A stretch of DNA of 64,000 nt from Candidatus Thiomargarita nelsonii. GTDB lineage: Bacteria; Pseudomonadota; Gammaproteobacteria; Beggiatoales; Beggiatoaceae. How positions within the stretch are numbered: position 1 is the first letter of the stretch; every line of letters begins with the position of its first letter. Position numbers and translations under genes: made by a program. The DNA lies in contig JSZA02000019.1 in the NCBI GenBank assembly GCA_000785145.2, positions 1 through 64,000 on the forward strand, in the 5' to 3' direction. The notes beneath the pieces are model-generated. The model made no database searches and was not told the DNA's origin. It was given only the letters and a program-made list of their open reading frames with translations. Below are positions 25,200 to 33,468 of the stretch, piece by piece.

Positions 25200-25705
25200 A
25201 AGCGTCGGGTGCGTCCGACGCACCCTTATATAGCACCATTAACACCGATACCATATTAATTATATTAAAAGGTGCGTGGGACGCACCCTACGCTCCAATG
25301 CCATTAAATTAAGCTGGCCTGTAGGGCTCCTTAAGCGATAGCGTATCCACCGAGATTTACATAATAATCATGTGGATACGCTACATACCTTGCATAACTA
25401 CCCTTATTCTTTAGCAGTGACTTGTGCCCAATTTTCTCTTTCAACAAAAGGTTCAGGAAGCGAGCGTAGGGTGCGTCCTACGCACCCTTATAAGTACTGA
25501 ACCATAAGTTTTAATGTATTTTGGAGTCCAAAGCTTTAGCTTTGGAAACATACGTCCTTACGCTGCCGCTTTGGACTCCAAAATACCCGAAAATTCCTGA
25601 TTCAGTACTTATAGCAGCACCATTAACACCGATACCATATTAATTATATTAAAAGGTGCGTGGCACGCACCCTACGCGAGCGTAGCTTGCTACGCTTGCT
25701 ATTTT
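25200..25705. repeat. Repeat block: GTAGGGTGCGT hairpins and a gene 3' end
   Basis: A complete hairpin copy (25200-25292) is followed by a left element end (caatgccattaaattaag at 25293) with no right end. Next come a gcgtatccacc/gtggatacgc palindrome (about 25341-25383) and minus-strand codons RENWAQVTAKE plus a stop at about 25397-25455, which recur at 29527-29570. A second hairpin copy at about 25460-25705 is interrupted by a ggagtccaaagctttagc palindrome. No intact gene is present in these 500 bases. Confidence 0.65.
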
Positions 25706-25758
25706 TTTAAAAAATAAGCAGGATTGGCCTTTAAGTTTTGCTCCTAATGATGGCAAAG

Positions 25759-26694
25759 TTAAGAATGTTTATCGACAATGTATTTCTTCGCCCACTTATA
25801 CTGCACAGGGTCTTTTTTCAGCAGATGCTCCGCGACTTCCCTGCGTTTATCCTTATCAGCATTCTTGATAACTCGCTTAATTTCAGCATCTTGATCTCTG
25901 GGCGAAGCTCCGCGTTTAATCGCCTCAGAAAACCAGTGATCACCCTCATAGTATTCTCTCCGTTCATAACATAAGGCACCCATCAAAGTGTAAGGGTAAT
26001 GACTACTCGGCTGATACTTAATAGCTTTTCGCGCACATTGTTCAGCTTGAGCGAGATCATGAAGATCTCGAAAAGCACCGCCTCTAGTGGTTAGTAAAGC
26101 TGACTTGAGCTTATTTTCCTTGATTGTGTCAAAATTCAGATTCTCTGTCAGCGTTAACGCACGTTCCGGTTGCTTTGCGCCACGCCAATGACTGCTCCCA
26201 TTGGGTAAATTCCATTTATTTCCAGTACGTTTGTACTGCTGTTCATAGAAAATGGCTTCGAGACTGTGATAAGCCATCAAAATCTTGCCAGAAAACAGTT
26301 TGCCTTCTCCCCAAGAATTTCTTATGTGATGCTCCTCTAACCAAGCCACATCCAGGGGTTCCAGTCGCTTTCCCTTATCCAGTTTTTGCAGAATAGCGTA
26401 CAACGGGTTAGAAGGTGATTTATCTTGATAGTCCGAAACGCCATACTTTGACTTGAGAGAGGCAAAGTGCTTTTTTGGGTCAATTATCAAACTCGCAGCG
26501 TCTTTGTCAACCGCAAGAATATTCGTCAATTTGCGCTTTTTCAAAAAGTTAATATCCGACTCACTAAGCGCCTTTCCAGATTCCAGTTGTTTTAGTACCT
26601 TGTACAAATGACTAGACGATGACGAATCGTCACTCACTTGATACTTCGATTTTAGAGTAGCAAAATGTTGATCTCGCTCTTTTATGTCTGTCAT
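25759..26694 (-). CDS. Repeat-containing protein with TPR-like C-terminus
   Basis: The 311-residue protein starts MTDIKERDQHFATLKSKYQV at 26694. An in-frame upstream start would add 16 residues encoded by a palindromic repeat (26710-26733) and was rejected. The N-terminal half has two copies of a motif of about 70 residues: HFATLKSKYQVSD...LYKVLKQLESGKALSESDINFLKKRKL, and HFASLKSKYGVSD...LYAILQKLDKGKRLEPLDVAWLEEHHI. The C-terminal half has TPR-like helices (GAFRDLHDLAQAEQCARKAI; ALCYERREYYEGDHWFSEAI). It is soluble and alone. The function is unknown. Confidence 0.7.
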   Translation of the reverse strand: MTDIKERDQHFATLKSKYQVSDDSSSSSHLYKVLKQLESGKALSESDINFLKKRKLTNILAVDKDAASLIIDPKKHFASLKSKYGVSDYQDKSPSNPLYAILQKLDKGKRLEPLDVAWLEEHHIRNSWGEGKLFSGKILMAYHSLEAIFYEQQYKRTGNKWNLPNGSSHWRGAKQPERALTLTENLNFDTIKENKLKSALLTTRGGAFRDLHDLAQAEQCARKAIKYQPSSHYPYTLMGALCYERREYYEGDHWFSEAIKRGASPRDQDAEIKRVIKNADKDKRREVAEHLLKKDPVQYKWAKKYIVDKHS

Positions 26695-26709
26695 ATTAAT
26701 AACCGCCTC

Positions 26710-26733
26710 GCCCAAGATAAATCTTGGACTCCA
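26710..26733. repeat. Palindromic repeat cccaagataaatcttggac
   Basis: This GGAGTCCAAGATTTATCTTGG family copy lies just upstream of the gene at 25759-26694, in its probable 5' leader. Confidence 0.7.
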
Positions 26734-26920
26734 AAAAACCATTAAAATAGGAATTCTTTGACAGCTTAAAATTCAGTCTTTTCTTTATTTCAAGTTATCA
26801 TTGTATCAAATTAAATAAACTTATATCAAGATTAATGCTTTTTTATTTTATAAATGATTGCTCGATCAGTTTGATGTGAAATTTTGTTGCAACTTCTAAT
26901 ATGTATATCGGGAGAGCCTT

Positions 26921-27122
26921 ATGAATTTATACCTCAAAAAATGGCGATTTATGATTGGTCATTTGTTTATACTACTACTGGCAAGCGGCTTGCCGCTAAC
27001 GCTATCTGCCGATATTTCGGCAATATCACCTATCATCCAGTCCCCTTGTAGCACTTCAATGTCTGATGCCCAAGTGGCGGCATTGCGGGGGATTTCAGTT
27101 GAAACGGTTAAGCTATTGCATA
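26921..27122 (+). pseudogene. 5' fragment of a secreted protein gene
   Basis: The frame starts MNLYLKKWRFMIGHLFILLL, a signal peptide, after GGGAGAGCCTT. It continues SADISAISPIIQSPCSTSMS and DAQVAALRGISVETVKLL before running into a GTAGGGTGCGT hairpin at 27123. The remaining codons to 27169 are repeat-derived. About 66 genuine residues survive. After the repeat the sequence attgca recurs, so the hairpin may have inserted here. Confidence 0.55.
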
Positions 27123-27216
27123 GCAAGCGTAGGGTGCGTCCTACGCACCCTCTCTCCATGCACAGTTGATCTACACCGACACAAAGGTGCGTGGGACGCA
27201 CCCTACGCTCGCTATT
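27123..27216. repeat. GTAGGGTGCGT hairpin repeat
   Basis: The arms agcaagcgtagggtgcgtcc and ggtgcgtgggacgcacccta enclose a short spacer (tctccatgcacagttgatc) that recurs at about 34031. The flanks attgcat on the left and attgcaa on the right give a possible 6-bp duplication. Confidence 0.7.
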
Positions 27217-27287
27217 GCAAATTGAATTTTAAAATCGCTGGCTTTCGCAATGGGAGGTACTGTTTGACGACAAATAATGCTTGAAAC

Positions 27288-27441
27288 CTCTACTTTTTCT
27301 TCTGATAAAGTTTATGGTCAGGATCAAGCCAGACTATATAAGCAATATTCTCAATGAAAAAACCATGCGCTCTTCCTTGACTGAGCGATATTTCAAACAA
27401 TTGATAGGGTGTATCTACCAATTGCTCTTCATTAGGAATTC
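27288..27441 (-). pseudogene. Unrecognised gene fragment
   Basis: The minus strand reads FGIPNEEQLVDTPYQLFEIS then LSQGRAHGFFIENIAYIVWL and DPDHKLYQKKK before a stop. It looks like genuine coding sequence but has no start codon. Its 5' side is cut by the hairpin repeat starting at 27446. Confidence 0.4.
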
Positions 27442-27445
27442 CAAA

Positions 27446-27546
27446 GCGAGCGTAGGGTGCGTCCTACGCACCCTTATATAGCACCATTAACACAGATAGA
27501 TACCATATTATATTAAAGGTGCGTGGGACGCACCCTACGCTCGCTT
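27446..27546. repeat. GTAGGGTGCGT hairpin repeat, complete copy
   Basis: The arms agcgtagggtgcgtcctacg and cgtgggacgcaccctacgct enclose a spacer related to accattaacaccgatacc. Confidence 0.75.
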
Positions 27547-27651
27547 GAGCACGTTAGTTAAAAACGATGTCCGTTAAGTTGCAGGACGCGGAGCGTCCAA
27601 GCAGGCAGGAACGAAGCACAGCGAAGTTACTGCGTCTCCCACGCAGAGCGT

Positions 27652-27758
27652 CAATGCCACCTTCTAACAGGGGCAACCATAAAGGATTGCCCCTACATAA
27701 AATGCGGTCCTCCGTAGGGGCAACACCCTAGTGGTTGCCCTGGGGCGTTGGTGGCATT
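27652..27758. repeat. Hairpin element caatgccacc...ggtggcatt
   Basis: The ends caatgccacc and ggtggcatt enclose gggcaaccataaaggattgc and its partner arm. It is inserted into the hairpin cccacgcagagcgtggg that elsewhere (36806-36830) is uninterrupted. It splits the duplicated segment copied from 36770-37094. Confidence 0.65.
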
Positions 27759-27782
27759 TTTGCTCCGCGTGGGAACGAGGAG

Positions 27783-28034
27783 TAAAGTTTAAACCGCACA
27801 CTTTTCCACCGCCGCCAACACTTCCTTCAGCACCGGTTTTTTCCTAAGCTAAAAGTGAGGACTTCTCCCGCCTCAAATACCCCTTGGGCAACATTGGCAC
27901 TTTCATAAACTAATAATATAAGATCACGCCGCCCTGCTTCACGAATTTTTCGCAATTTTCGTTGCAAATATTGGGGATGCCAAAAGCCAATGATTTCAAT
28001 CAGCGCACGTCGTCCATCTTTGCGATGCGTCATA
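27783..28034 (-). pseudogene. Decayed copy of the DUF790 gene 3' end
   Basis: About 250 bases match 36839-37094. The central stretch, encoding ALIEIIGFWHPQYLQRKLRK and LILLVYESANVAQGVFE, is nearly identical. Compared with the full gene there is a 5-base insertion (frameshift) near 27843 and a 9-base deletion near 27872. The copy continues upstream (27567-27651) with the repeat found before the parent gene end, so the copied unit included flanking DNA. Confidence 0.88.
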
Positions 28035-28053
28035 GCAAGCGTAGCATGGATTA

Positions 28054-28092
28054 CTCGTAGGTTGGGTGACGATAGGAACCCCAACCTACGAG
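28054..28092. terminator. Hairpin at the end of the vapC-like gene
   Basis: ctcgtaggttggg and cccaacctacgag form a 13-bp stem overlapping the last codon of the minus-strand PIN gene at 28086. It could act as a terminator, though no T-run follows. Confidence 0.45.
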
Positions 28093-28496
28093 CTTAAAAA
28101 TGGATTCTCAATGCGAAGACGGTTCTCAATCACTTGCCCATGCTGTAAATCTTCAGAATAGAAAATGGTACAATCATTTTCCAAAGCACTGGCAATGACT
28201 AGGCTATCGTAGTAGGAATAACCGTATTTTTCGCCCATTTTCCAGGCGATATTGATCGTTTGCATGGTAACAGGTACGACTGTGACCGTTTTCAGATAGT
28301 TGTCAATGATTTCGGCAATGCGCGTGTAATCCAGTTGAAACTTTTTACGCAGCACATTTGAGCATTCATTGACAACCTGTGTTGAAATGAGAGGCCCTGT
28401 TAACAGCAATGGGATAGCGATTTGCTTTTTTGGACTATCAACATCCACCGCGTATATCAAAACATTGCTATCAGCAAAACGATGATTATCGCTCAT
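28086..28496 (-). CDS. PIN-domain toxin (VapC-like)
   Basis: This 136-residue protein starts MSDNHRFADSNVLIYAVDVD. The conserved acidic residues of PIN ribonucleases are present: the Asp in FADSNVLIY, the Glu in VVNECSNVLR, the Asp in YSYYDSLVIASALE and the acidic residues in IFYSEDLQHG. The start at 28496 overlaps the last 11 bases of the antitoxin gene, which is a typical coupled VapBC arrangement; a longer frame to 28526 is not needed. It should cleave RNA and be held inactive by its partner. Confidence 0.85.
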   Translation of the reverse strand: MSDNHRFADSNVLIYAVDVDSPKKQIAIPLLLTGPLISTQVVNECSNVLRKKFQLDYTRIAEIIDNYLKTVTVVPVTMQTINIAWKMGEKYGYSYYDSLVIASALENDCTIFYSEDLQHGQVIENRLRIENPFLSS

Positions 28497-28719
28497 TAGC
28501 TTCTTCCCTATTGAAATGGTATCCACTCAAATCAATTTGGAGTTTTTCAAAAAAACGTCTTACCTCCTCCTTTGTCTGATCTTGTGGTTGGCGAATATGT
28601 TTAGACTCCACAGCCAACAAAATGACTTTTACCTGTTTTTTAAACCAATCCTTGTAGCGTTCTGGAATTTTAATCACACCCTCGTGTGATTCATAAGTAA
28701 ATTCGATAGCTTGCATCAT
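28486..28719 (-). CDS. Antitoxin of the PIN toxin
   Basis: This 77-residue protein starts MMQAIEFTYESHEGVIKIPE with GGAG five bases ahead of the first ATG at 28719. The longer frame to 28923 is only repeat-derived codons. The N-terminus is AbrB- or DUF2281-like (EGVIKIPERY), and the C-terminal helix KEEVRRFFEKLQIDLSGYHF fits a toxin-binding tail. It overlaps the toxin gene by 11 bases. Confidence 0.75.
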   Translation of the reverse strand: MMQAIEFTYESHEGVIKIPERYKDWFKKQVKVILLAVESKHIRQPQDQTKEEVRRFFEKLQIDLSGYHFNREEANER

Positions 28720-28817
28720 TATCTCCGATAAGTTTTTTTGTAAGCCGTTGACTTTAGCACCAAAGGTAAATATTTTCACAGACAATATAATTTTGTCAAG
28801 CAAAAAAAACTTGATAG

Positions 28818-28892
28818 TCAGCGTAGGGTGCGTCCTACGCACCGCTATATTAGGTTTAAATTGGTGCGTGGGACGCACCCTACGCTCGCTCA
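28818..28892. repeat. GTAGGGTGCGT hairpin repeat, short spacer
   Basis: The arms agcgtagggtgcgtcctacg and gtgcgtgggacgcaccctac enclose gctatattaggtttaaattg. The same short version occurs at 32734-32806. It lies upstream of the VapBC-like pair and directly abuts the duplicated segment starting at 28893. Confidence 0.75.
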
Positions 28893-29430
28893 AATACGCC
28901 TTGGGCAACATTGGCACTTTCATAAACCAATAATTTCAATCAGCGCAGGTCGTTCATCTTTGCGATGCTTTTCAAAAACGAGTCTAAAATCAATAAGGCT
29001 AATAAAAACGGGGCACTATTATGACTACTTGCTCGTTTATCAGCTAAATCCTACCACTTATCCTGCACACACAAGAAAAGACACAATACATAGTATATAT
29101 TGTATTTGTTTTATAAATTTCACTAATTAACTTTTTTTCAAGGATATTAAGCTAGGTTAAAATTTAATTCATTTATTGCGGTATTGCTGGCTTCGTTTTG
29201 CTTTGTTAGTCCGTCAGCGTTTGCTGAGACTAATACAATTACTTTAACTAAAGTTGTTAAGGGTGTGGGTACAGTTTCTAAAATTGTCAAAATTTCGGCC
29301 AATATGTTTAAGCTTTTTTGCCAAAATGCTGTAAATCCGAACGAATGTGAATCTAATGCGGATGCTGCTCAAGTTGGAATATATACAGGTGCCATTGGTG
29401 CTGCCGTTTATTGGTTATTTAGTGATTGAG
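28893..29430. repeat. 538-bp duplicated segment, copy 1
   Basis: This stretch matches 33469-33998. It starts with about 75 bases of DUF790 3' end (caaatacgccttgggcaac), carries a non-coding middle with tatccttgaaaaaaagttaa (reverse sense), and ends with the small secreted gene. Copy 1 has an extra gctaataa near 28998 relative to copy 2. Confidence 0.85.
29154..29429 (+). pseudogene. Small secreted protein paralogue with lost start codon
   Basis: The frame corresponds codon by codon to the intact gene at 33726. The start ATG is AGG here (29154-29156), followed by LKFNSFIAVLLASFCFVSPS and AFAETNTITLTKVVKGVGTV, then KLFCQNAVNPNECESNAD and a glycine-rich C-terminal membrane helix (AAVYWLFSD). 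A TTG at 29184 could serve as a start but would remove half of the signal peptide. Probably not produced at normal levels. Confidence 0.65.
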
Positions 29431-29570
29431 CAAGCGTAGGGTGCGTCCTACGCACCCTTATATAGCACCATTAACACCGATACCATATTAATTATATTAA
29501 AAGGTGGGACGCTCGCTATTCTCCACATTGCATAACTACCCTTATTCTTTAGCAGTGACTTGTGCCCAAT
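29430..29570. repeat. GTAGGGTGCGT hairpin and copied gene 3' end
   Basis: A hairpin copy at 29430-29520 has the accattaacaccgatacc spacer and a shortened right arm. It is followed by a second copy of the RENWAQVTAKE gene 3' end (minus strand; also at about 25400). Confidence 0.65.
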
Positions 29571-29680
29571 TTTTTTTCGCAAGATATGACCGTTTATCAG
29601 ATGTAAATGAGCATATGTAGCTTAGTTGAAATCTACACAAAAAGACATTTATCAAAGCAAAGCCAACAGAGAGATAAACA

Positions 29681-31168
29681 ATGAACCTAAAAGCACTTTT
29701 CGTATTTATAGTTATTTTTAGTGTGGGTATTATTATGGCGTTTTACGCTGGCAAAGCTGGTAACAATATCGCAACCATCGACAATTTTGCAACATCGCTT
29801 GATGACTTACGATTGGATGTTCAACATCTTGAACAAGAATTGGCTAAAAAAACCGGCATCAGGCCAAAAAATCGCCACCACCCCAAAACCGATCAAGCTT
29901 TTGTAAAAGCCGAAGCTTTGCTCAAACAAGGCGATCTGGCTAATGCAGGGCTATATTTTAGTAATGGCATCAGTCAAGCACCTGGCAATTGGGATAAAAT
30001 TAACCGTTATCAACAAAGCGTGTTGGATTATTGTCGCCAACGGATTGACAATAGTGATTATGAAATGGCTCTCAATGTGTTAGGCGACATGAATACTTTC
30101 ATGCGTACCCAAGCACTCTATGTCCCGGTTCAAGACATTGAGAAATTGCAACAAGCATTGACTGACATTGCCCAATTTAAACAATCAATCGTTGATAAAA
30201 TGACTCAGGCAAGTCAGATGGAAACAGCCCAATTTGTTAAAACTTTGCTGAGTCAAACTGATGAATTGCTTGCCCAAAATCCATCTGCTGACAATCCAGC
30301 GCTACATGTAGAAACCTTAAAAGAAAATATATTTGCGTTACAATCACTTGATGCCAATATTCTCAAACCGAACGACTCCTCAAAAATCGCTCACCAAATA
30401 ACGCAATTGGAAAACACAATAGCGACGCTTGAACAACAATTGGCAACTGCCCAAGCCGCTAACACTATCTCGACACTCGCGCAACGCGCCACGCAATTTA
30501 TTGATAACGCTAAAAACGAGCCGGCACAATCCGATTTGGTTTTATATTATCTAACTTCGGCAGAATCCATTATTCGGCAATTGGTTTTAGTCGCGCCAAA
30601 TATGGAAATGGCAAAAACGCAAATTGCTACCCTCTCCGAACAACTAGAGCAAGCCAAACAGGAAATTGCCAAACGACAATCTGAGACTGTTTTGCATGAA
30701 ATTGTGCAAGCATCAGAGCAAATTAAAATTGACAAACGCACTCAAGCTCAAAAAGCTATCGAACAATTGAGCCAATTTCGACAACTACTTGCTGAAAAAT
30801 CCAGTCAATTGTCTTCGGTAGAAGCTCTTGAAAAAGCCCAAGCTTGGATGGAAGAAGTGAACAATCAAATCGCAAACTGGCAAGCAAAGCAAACTCGCAA
30901 ATATGAACAATGGGCGATTATGAAAATAACCACTTTTTACAATCGTTATCAGGATGAATTAGGTGCGGGGTTTACTGATGAAGATCGCGTCTATTCTGGA
31001 ATAATTAGATTCCTTGGTAACATAGATATTCGCTATCTTTCTACCCCAGCACAAACGGCTTATAATGAAGCGTTCCAAAAATTTTATGCTGAACTGCGTG
31101 ATGATCAGAAAATTCCGCTTTCCTCAAAAATGACTTTGATGGATAAAAAACCCTTATCCAATTTTTAA
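29681..31168 (+). CDS. Membrane-anchored coiled-coil protein
   Basis: The 495-residue protein has one N-terminal transmembrane segment (LFVFIVIFSVGIIMAFYAG, residues 6-24). A short coiled coil is followed by a TPR-like pair (QAFVKAEALLKQGDLANAGL) and long helical coiled-coil stretches rich in Gln and Ala (QLENTIATLEQQLATAQAAN; TLSEQLEQAKQEIAKRQSE). The body is probably periplasmic. GAGAGATAAAC precedes the ATG. The gene for a nuclease-like secreted protein starts 22 bases downstream, so the two probably act together, perhaps in presenting or anchoring it. The role is unknown. Confidence 0.7.
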   Translation: MNLKALFVFIVIFSVGIIMAFYAGKAGNNIATIDNFATSLDDLRLDVQHLEQELAKKTGIRPKNRHHPKTDQAFVKAEALLKQGDLANAGLYFSNGISQAPGNWDKINRYQQSVLDYCRQRIDNSDYEMALNVLGDMNTFMRTQALYVPVQDIEKLQQALTDIAQFKQSIVDKMTQASQMETAQFVKTLLSQTDELLAQNPSADNPALHVETLKENIFALQSLDANILKPNDSSKIAHQITQLENTIATLEQQLATAQAANTISTLAQRATQFIDNAKNEPAQSDLVLYYLTSAESIIRQLVLVAPNMEMAKTQIATLSEQLEQAKQEIAKRQSETVLHEIVQASEQIKIDKRTQAQKAIEQLSQFRQLLAEKSSQLSSVEALEKAQAWMEEVNNQIANWQAKQTRKYEQWAIMKITTFYNRYQDELGAGFTDEDRVYSGIIRFLGNIDIRYLSTPAQTAYNEAFQKFYAELRDDQKIPLSSKMTLMDKKPLSNF

Positions 31169-31190
31169 CTTTATGGAGGTATGATAGATA

Positions 31191-32621
31191 ATGAAAACTT
31201 ATCTGGGTACGTTGTTGTGCCTTTGCTTCTTGTCTAATAGCGTTTTTGCAGACACGCAATCCTATGAGAATCCCTTTATTTCTAAAACAGAAGCGATTGT
31301 TTTTGGCATTTCAGCAACAACGGGATTTCTTATTCCCTTGTCTTCACAAAAAATGCAAATAGCACATCAAAGGATACAATTCTACACTCAAGCGAACAAA
31401 AGTGGGGTGCGCCTTGGTATTAAAAATCGGCGTAATGAATATAAGCAGCTTAAGGATGCGAATAATGTGAATGGTAAAGCCAAGTCAATAGAGAAAATTG
31501 GTGATGCCGGCGCACGTCAATATGCTCGTCGCATGGGGTTTAAGCCGATTTATCAAGGAAAGCCGGGGCAAGGAAAAGGTTTTGATCAAGTTTATCGTTC
31601 CGGAAAAAAAATTGTTGTTGTCGAAGCCAAAGGGGGAAAAAGTCCCTTAAAACAGTATTATGGCGACAGACAAGGTACTGCAAAATATACTCTTGAAGTT
31701 GCTAAACGAACTTTAAAGAGTCCAAAAGCAACACTGGCAGCCAAAAAAGCAGCAAGTGAAGTCATAAAGGCGCATAAAAAAGGTCGTTTGGTTATACAGA
31801 CAGTCCGTACCAAACATATACTTGGCAAAGCTGATCCAACCCTTGTCCGTACCACTTATGGAAAATTAATTGTTCCTTCCCCCTTAAAAATAGCTCATCA
31901 AAGCGGATTAAATGGTGGATTAGCAGGTATTGGAATTGCCGGTGCTTTTGAATTGCTAACTCAATTGAATTCCGGTCAAAAAGTTAATTGGCAAAAAGTT
32001 GGGGCTATGACAATATTAGGGGGGATAAGTGTTTATAGTGGTACATTGACTGGCACATTTATCCAACGTTCATTGATGAATAGCCAATCTAGGTTACTAT
32101 CAACATTAGCCGCCAGAAAAACAGCTACAACACTATTAAGTAGTGTTGGTGGTGGCTTAGTTGGTGGTGTTGTTTTTTCGTATGGCGCCTATTTATTAGG
32201 TTATGGTGATTTAAAAACCGCAAATAGAAGCATGGTATCTAGTATTGCATCTTATGGATCATGGGCATTGGGTGGTGCTGCTTTGGGTGGTGGGGCAGGC
32301 CTTACATTTGCAAGCGGTCTCGCCGGCATGATTGGAGCAACCGCGAGTACTGGTACTGCCATTGGTAGTCTATCAGGTGCGGCGGCTGCCAATGCAACCT
32401 TAGCCTGGCTAGGTGGTGGGACTTTGGCAAGCGGTGGTGGCGGTGTTGCGGCTGGAACAACTGTTTTAGCCGGTATCAGTGCCACCGGTGTAGGGCTATT
32501 AGCTGTTGGCGTAGGAGCAGGGGTTATGTATTTCTTTCACTTGAGCGATGAAGGCACGGAGCATGAGCGAGTAGAGCATTTATTAAGCAATGTACAAACC
32601 CACTTAAATAAGCCATTGTGA
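31191..32621 (+). CDS. Secreted protein with a PD-(D/E)XK-like nuclease domain and a glycine-rich hydrophobic tail
   Basis: The 476-residue protein starts with a signal peptide (MKTYLGTLLCLCFLSNSVFA) after TGGAGG. Residues 100-220 look like a restriction-endonuclease-like domain: Asp132 in GKGFDQVYRSG, then IVVVEAKGGKS with Glu145 and Lys147, then helices rich in Lys. The second half (about 228-455) is Gly/Ala-rich and hydrophobic, alternating GGGLVGGVVFSYGAYLLGYG-type stretches, like membrane-inserting or carrier regions of secreted toxins. In most polymorphic toxins the nuclease is C-terminal, so the order here is reversed. No immunity gene is evident downstream. A toxin role is inferred. 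Confidence 0.65.
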   Translation: MKTYLGTLLCLCFLSNSVFADTQSYENPFISKTEAIVFGISATTGFLIPLSSQKMQIAHQRIQFYTQANKSGVRLGIKNRRNEYKQLKDANNVNGKAKSIEKIGDAGARQYARRMGFKPIYQGKPGQGKGFDQVYRSGKKIVVVEAKGGKSPLKQYYGDRQGTAKYTLEVAKRTLKSPKATLAAKKAASEVIKAHKKGRLVIQTVRTKHILGKADPTLVRTTYGKLIVPSPLKIAHQSGLNGGLAGIGIAGAFELLTQLNSGQKVNWQKVGAMTILGGISVYSGTLTGTFIQRSLMNSQSRLLSTLAARKTATTLLSSVGGGLVGGVVFSYGAYLLGYGDLKTANRSMVSSIASYGSWALGGAALGGGAGLTFASGLAGMIGATASTGTAIGSLSGAAAANATLAWLGGGTLASGGGGVAAGTTVLAGISATGVGLLAVGVGAGVMYFFHLSDEGTEHERVEHLLSNVQTHLNKPL

Positions 32622-32640
32622 ATTAGGAAACAATATATTA

Positions 32641-32806
32641 AAAGGTGCGTGGGACGCACCCTACGCTTGCTAAATCTACTATCGAGACACTACTTTATCG
32701 GGTGCCTCAATAAACCTTAACGACAGGGATTAGCCAGCGTAGGGTGCGTCCTACGCACCGCTATATTAGGTTTAAATTGGTGCGTGGGACGCACCCTACG
32801 CTTGCT
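32641..32806. repeat. Two GTAGGGTGCGT hairpin copies
   Basis: A half copy at 32641-32675 and a complete short-spacer copy at 32734-32806 lie here. The second abuts the truncated PIN toxin gene and supplies its last translated codons. Confidence 0.7.
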
Positions 32807-32956
32807 TAGATGAATAAACGAATCCAAACAATAAGATGCAGCCTTAACGGTATTTTTTTCCATTTCAGATTGCTTACTTTCTGGTTTTCTTTTAGCATTT
32901 AGAATATAGACACAATGATTCGTATCTAAGAGATACTTTTTATTTTCGTCTTTCAT
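32807..32956 (-). pseudogene. PIN toxin gene truncated by a repeat
   Basis: The minus strand starts MKDENKKYLLDTNHCVYILN, the first beta strand and the catalytic LDTN motif of VapC-like PIN domains. After about 50 residues it runs into the hairpin repeat at 32806. All later acidic residues are missing, so it is inactive. The antitoxin-like gene lies just upstream at 32977. Confidence 0.65.
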
Positions 32957-32976
32957 ATTTATACCCTAAAAATCCC

Positions 32977-33309
32977 TTATAAAAAAGGAGGTTCCTCTTT
33001 ATCAAACCGAGAAGATACTATCTTATGCAATATATCATCCCATTCTCCGTCCCCCGTACCTTTTCCTATTTCAGAAAAATACTTTTTTCTTTGCTGCAAG
33101 AGTTCAGGGGTTACTCTATTTTTAGTTGAGCCAATACGAAATTGCGAAAGTACCTTGTCAAAATCTTTCCTGCATATTTGAGCAATCTCTCTCTGAGAAA
33201 TATAACCATCCTCATAAATCTGAAGCAGAGTACGTTCTTCCAACCTCTTTTTGTATCCAAAAGGGATATTCTCCAAAGAAGTCACTGGAATTTCAAGTGT
33301 TAGGGTCAT
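32977..33309 (-). CDS. Probable antitoxin left without its toxin
   Basis: This 110-residue protein starts MTLTLEIPVTSLENIPFGYK at 33309, with AAGGAG seven bases upstream; a longer frame to 33333 starts before that ribosome site. It contains a helix-turn-helix-like region (LQIYEDGYISQREIAQICRK) resembling UPF0175-type antitoxins. It lies 20 bases upstream of a truncated PIN toxin gene on the same strand, so it is a surviving antitoxin. Confidence 0.65.
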   Translation of the reverse strand: MTLTLEIPVTSLENIPFGYKKRLEERTLLQIYEDGYISQREIAQICRKDFDKVLSQFRIGSTKNRVTPELLQQRKKYFSEIGKGTGDGEWDDILHKIVSSRFDKEEPPFL

Positions 33310-33468
33310 AATTTTCTCCTTACAAATCTCCAATTAAATTGGCATTCTACAATTGTAGTTTGATTCAATGATGTATATTCTAATAATAGATGATAGCATA
33401 ACTCGATGTTCAAGTTTTTGATCGCGGTGGTGAGTACAACGTCTGTCGGACAACTCACACATTTTCTT

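Noticed and set aside
27015..29000. Reading frames containing RRVRPTHP or SVGCVLRT
   Set aside because: These peptides are translations of the GTAGGGTGCGT hairpin repeat and appear wherever the repeat lies in frame.
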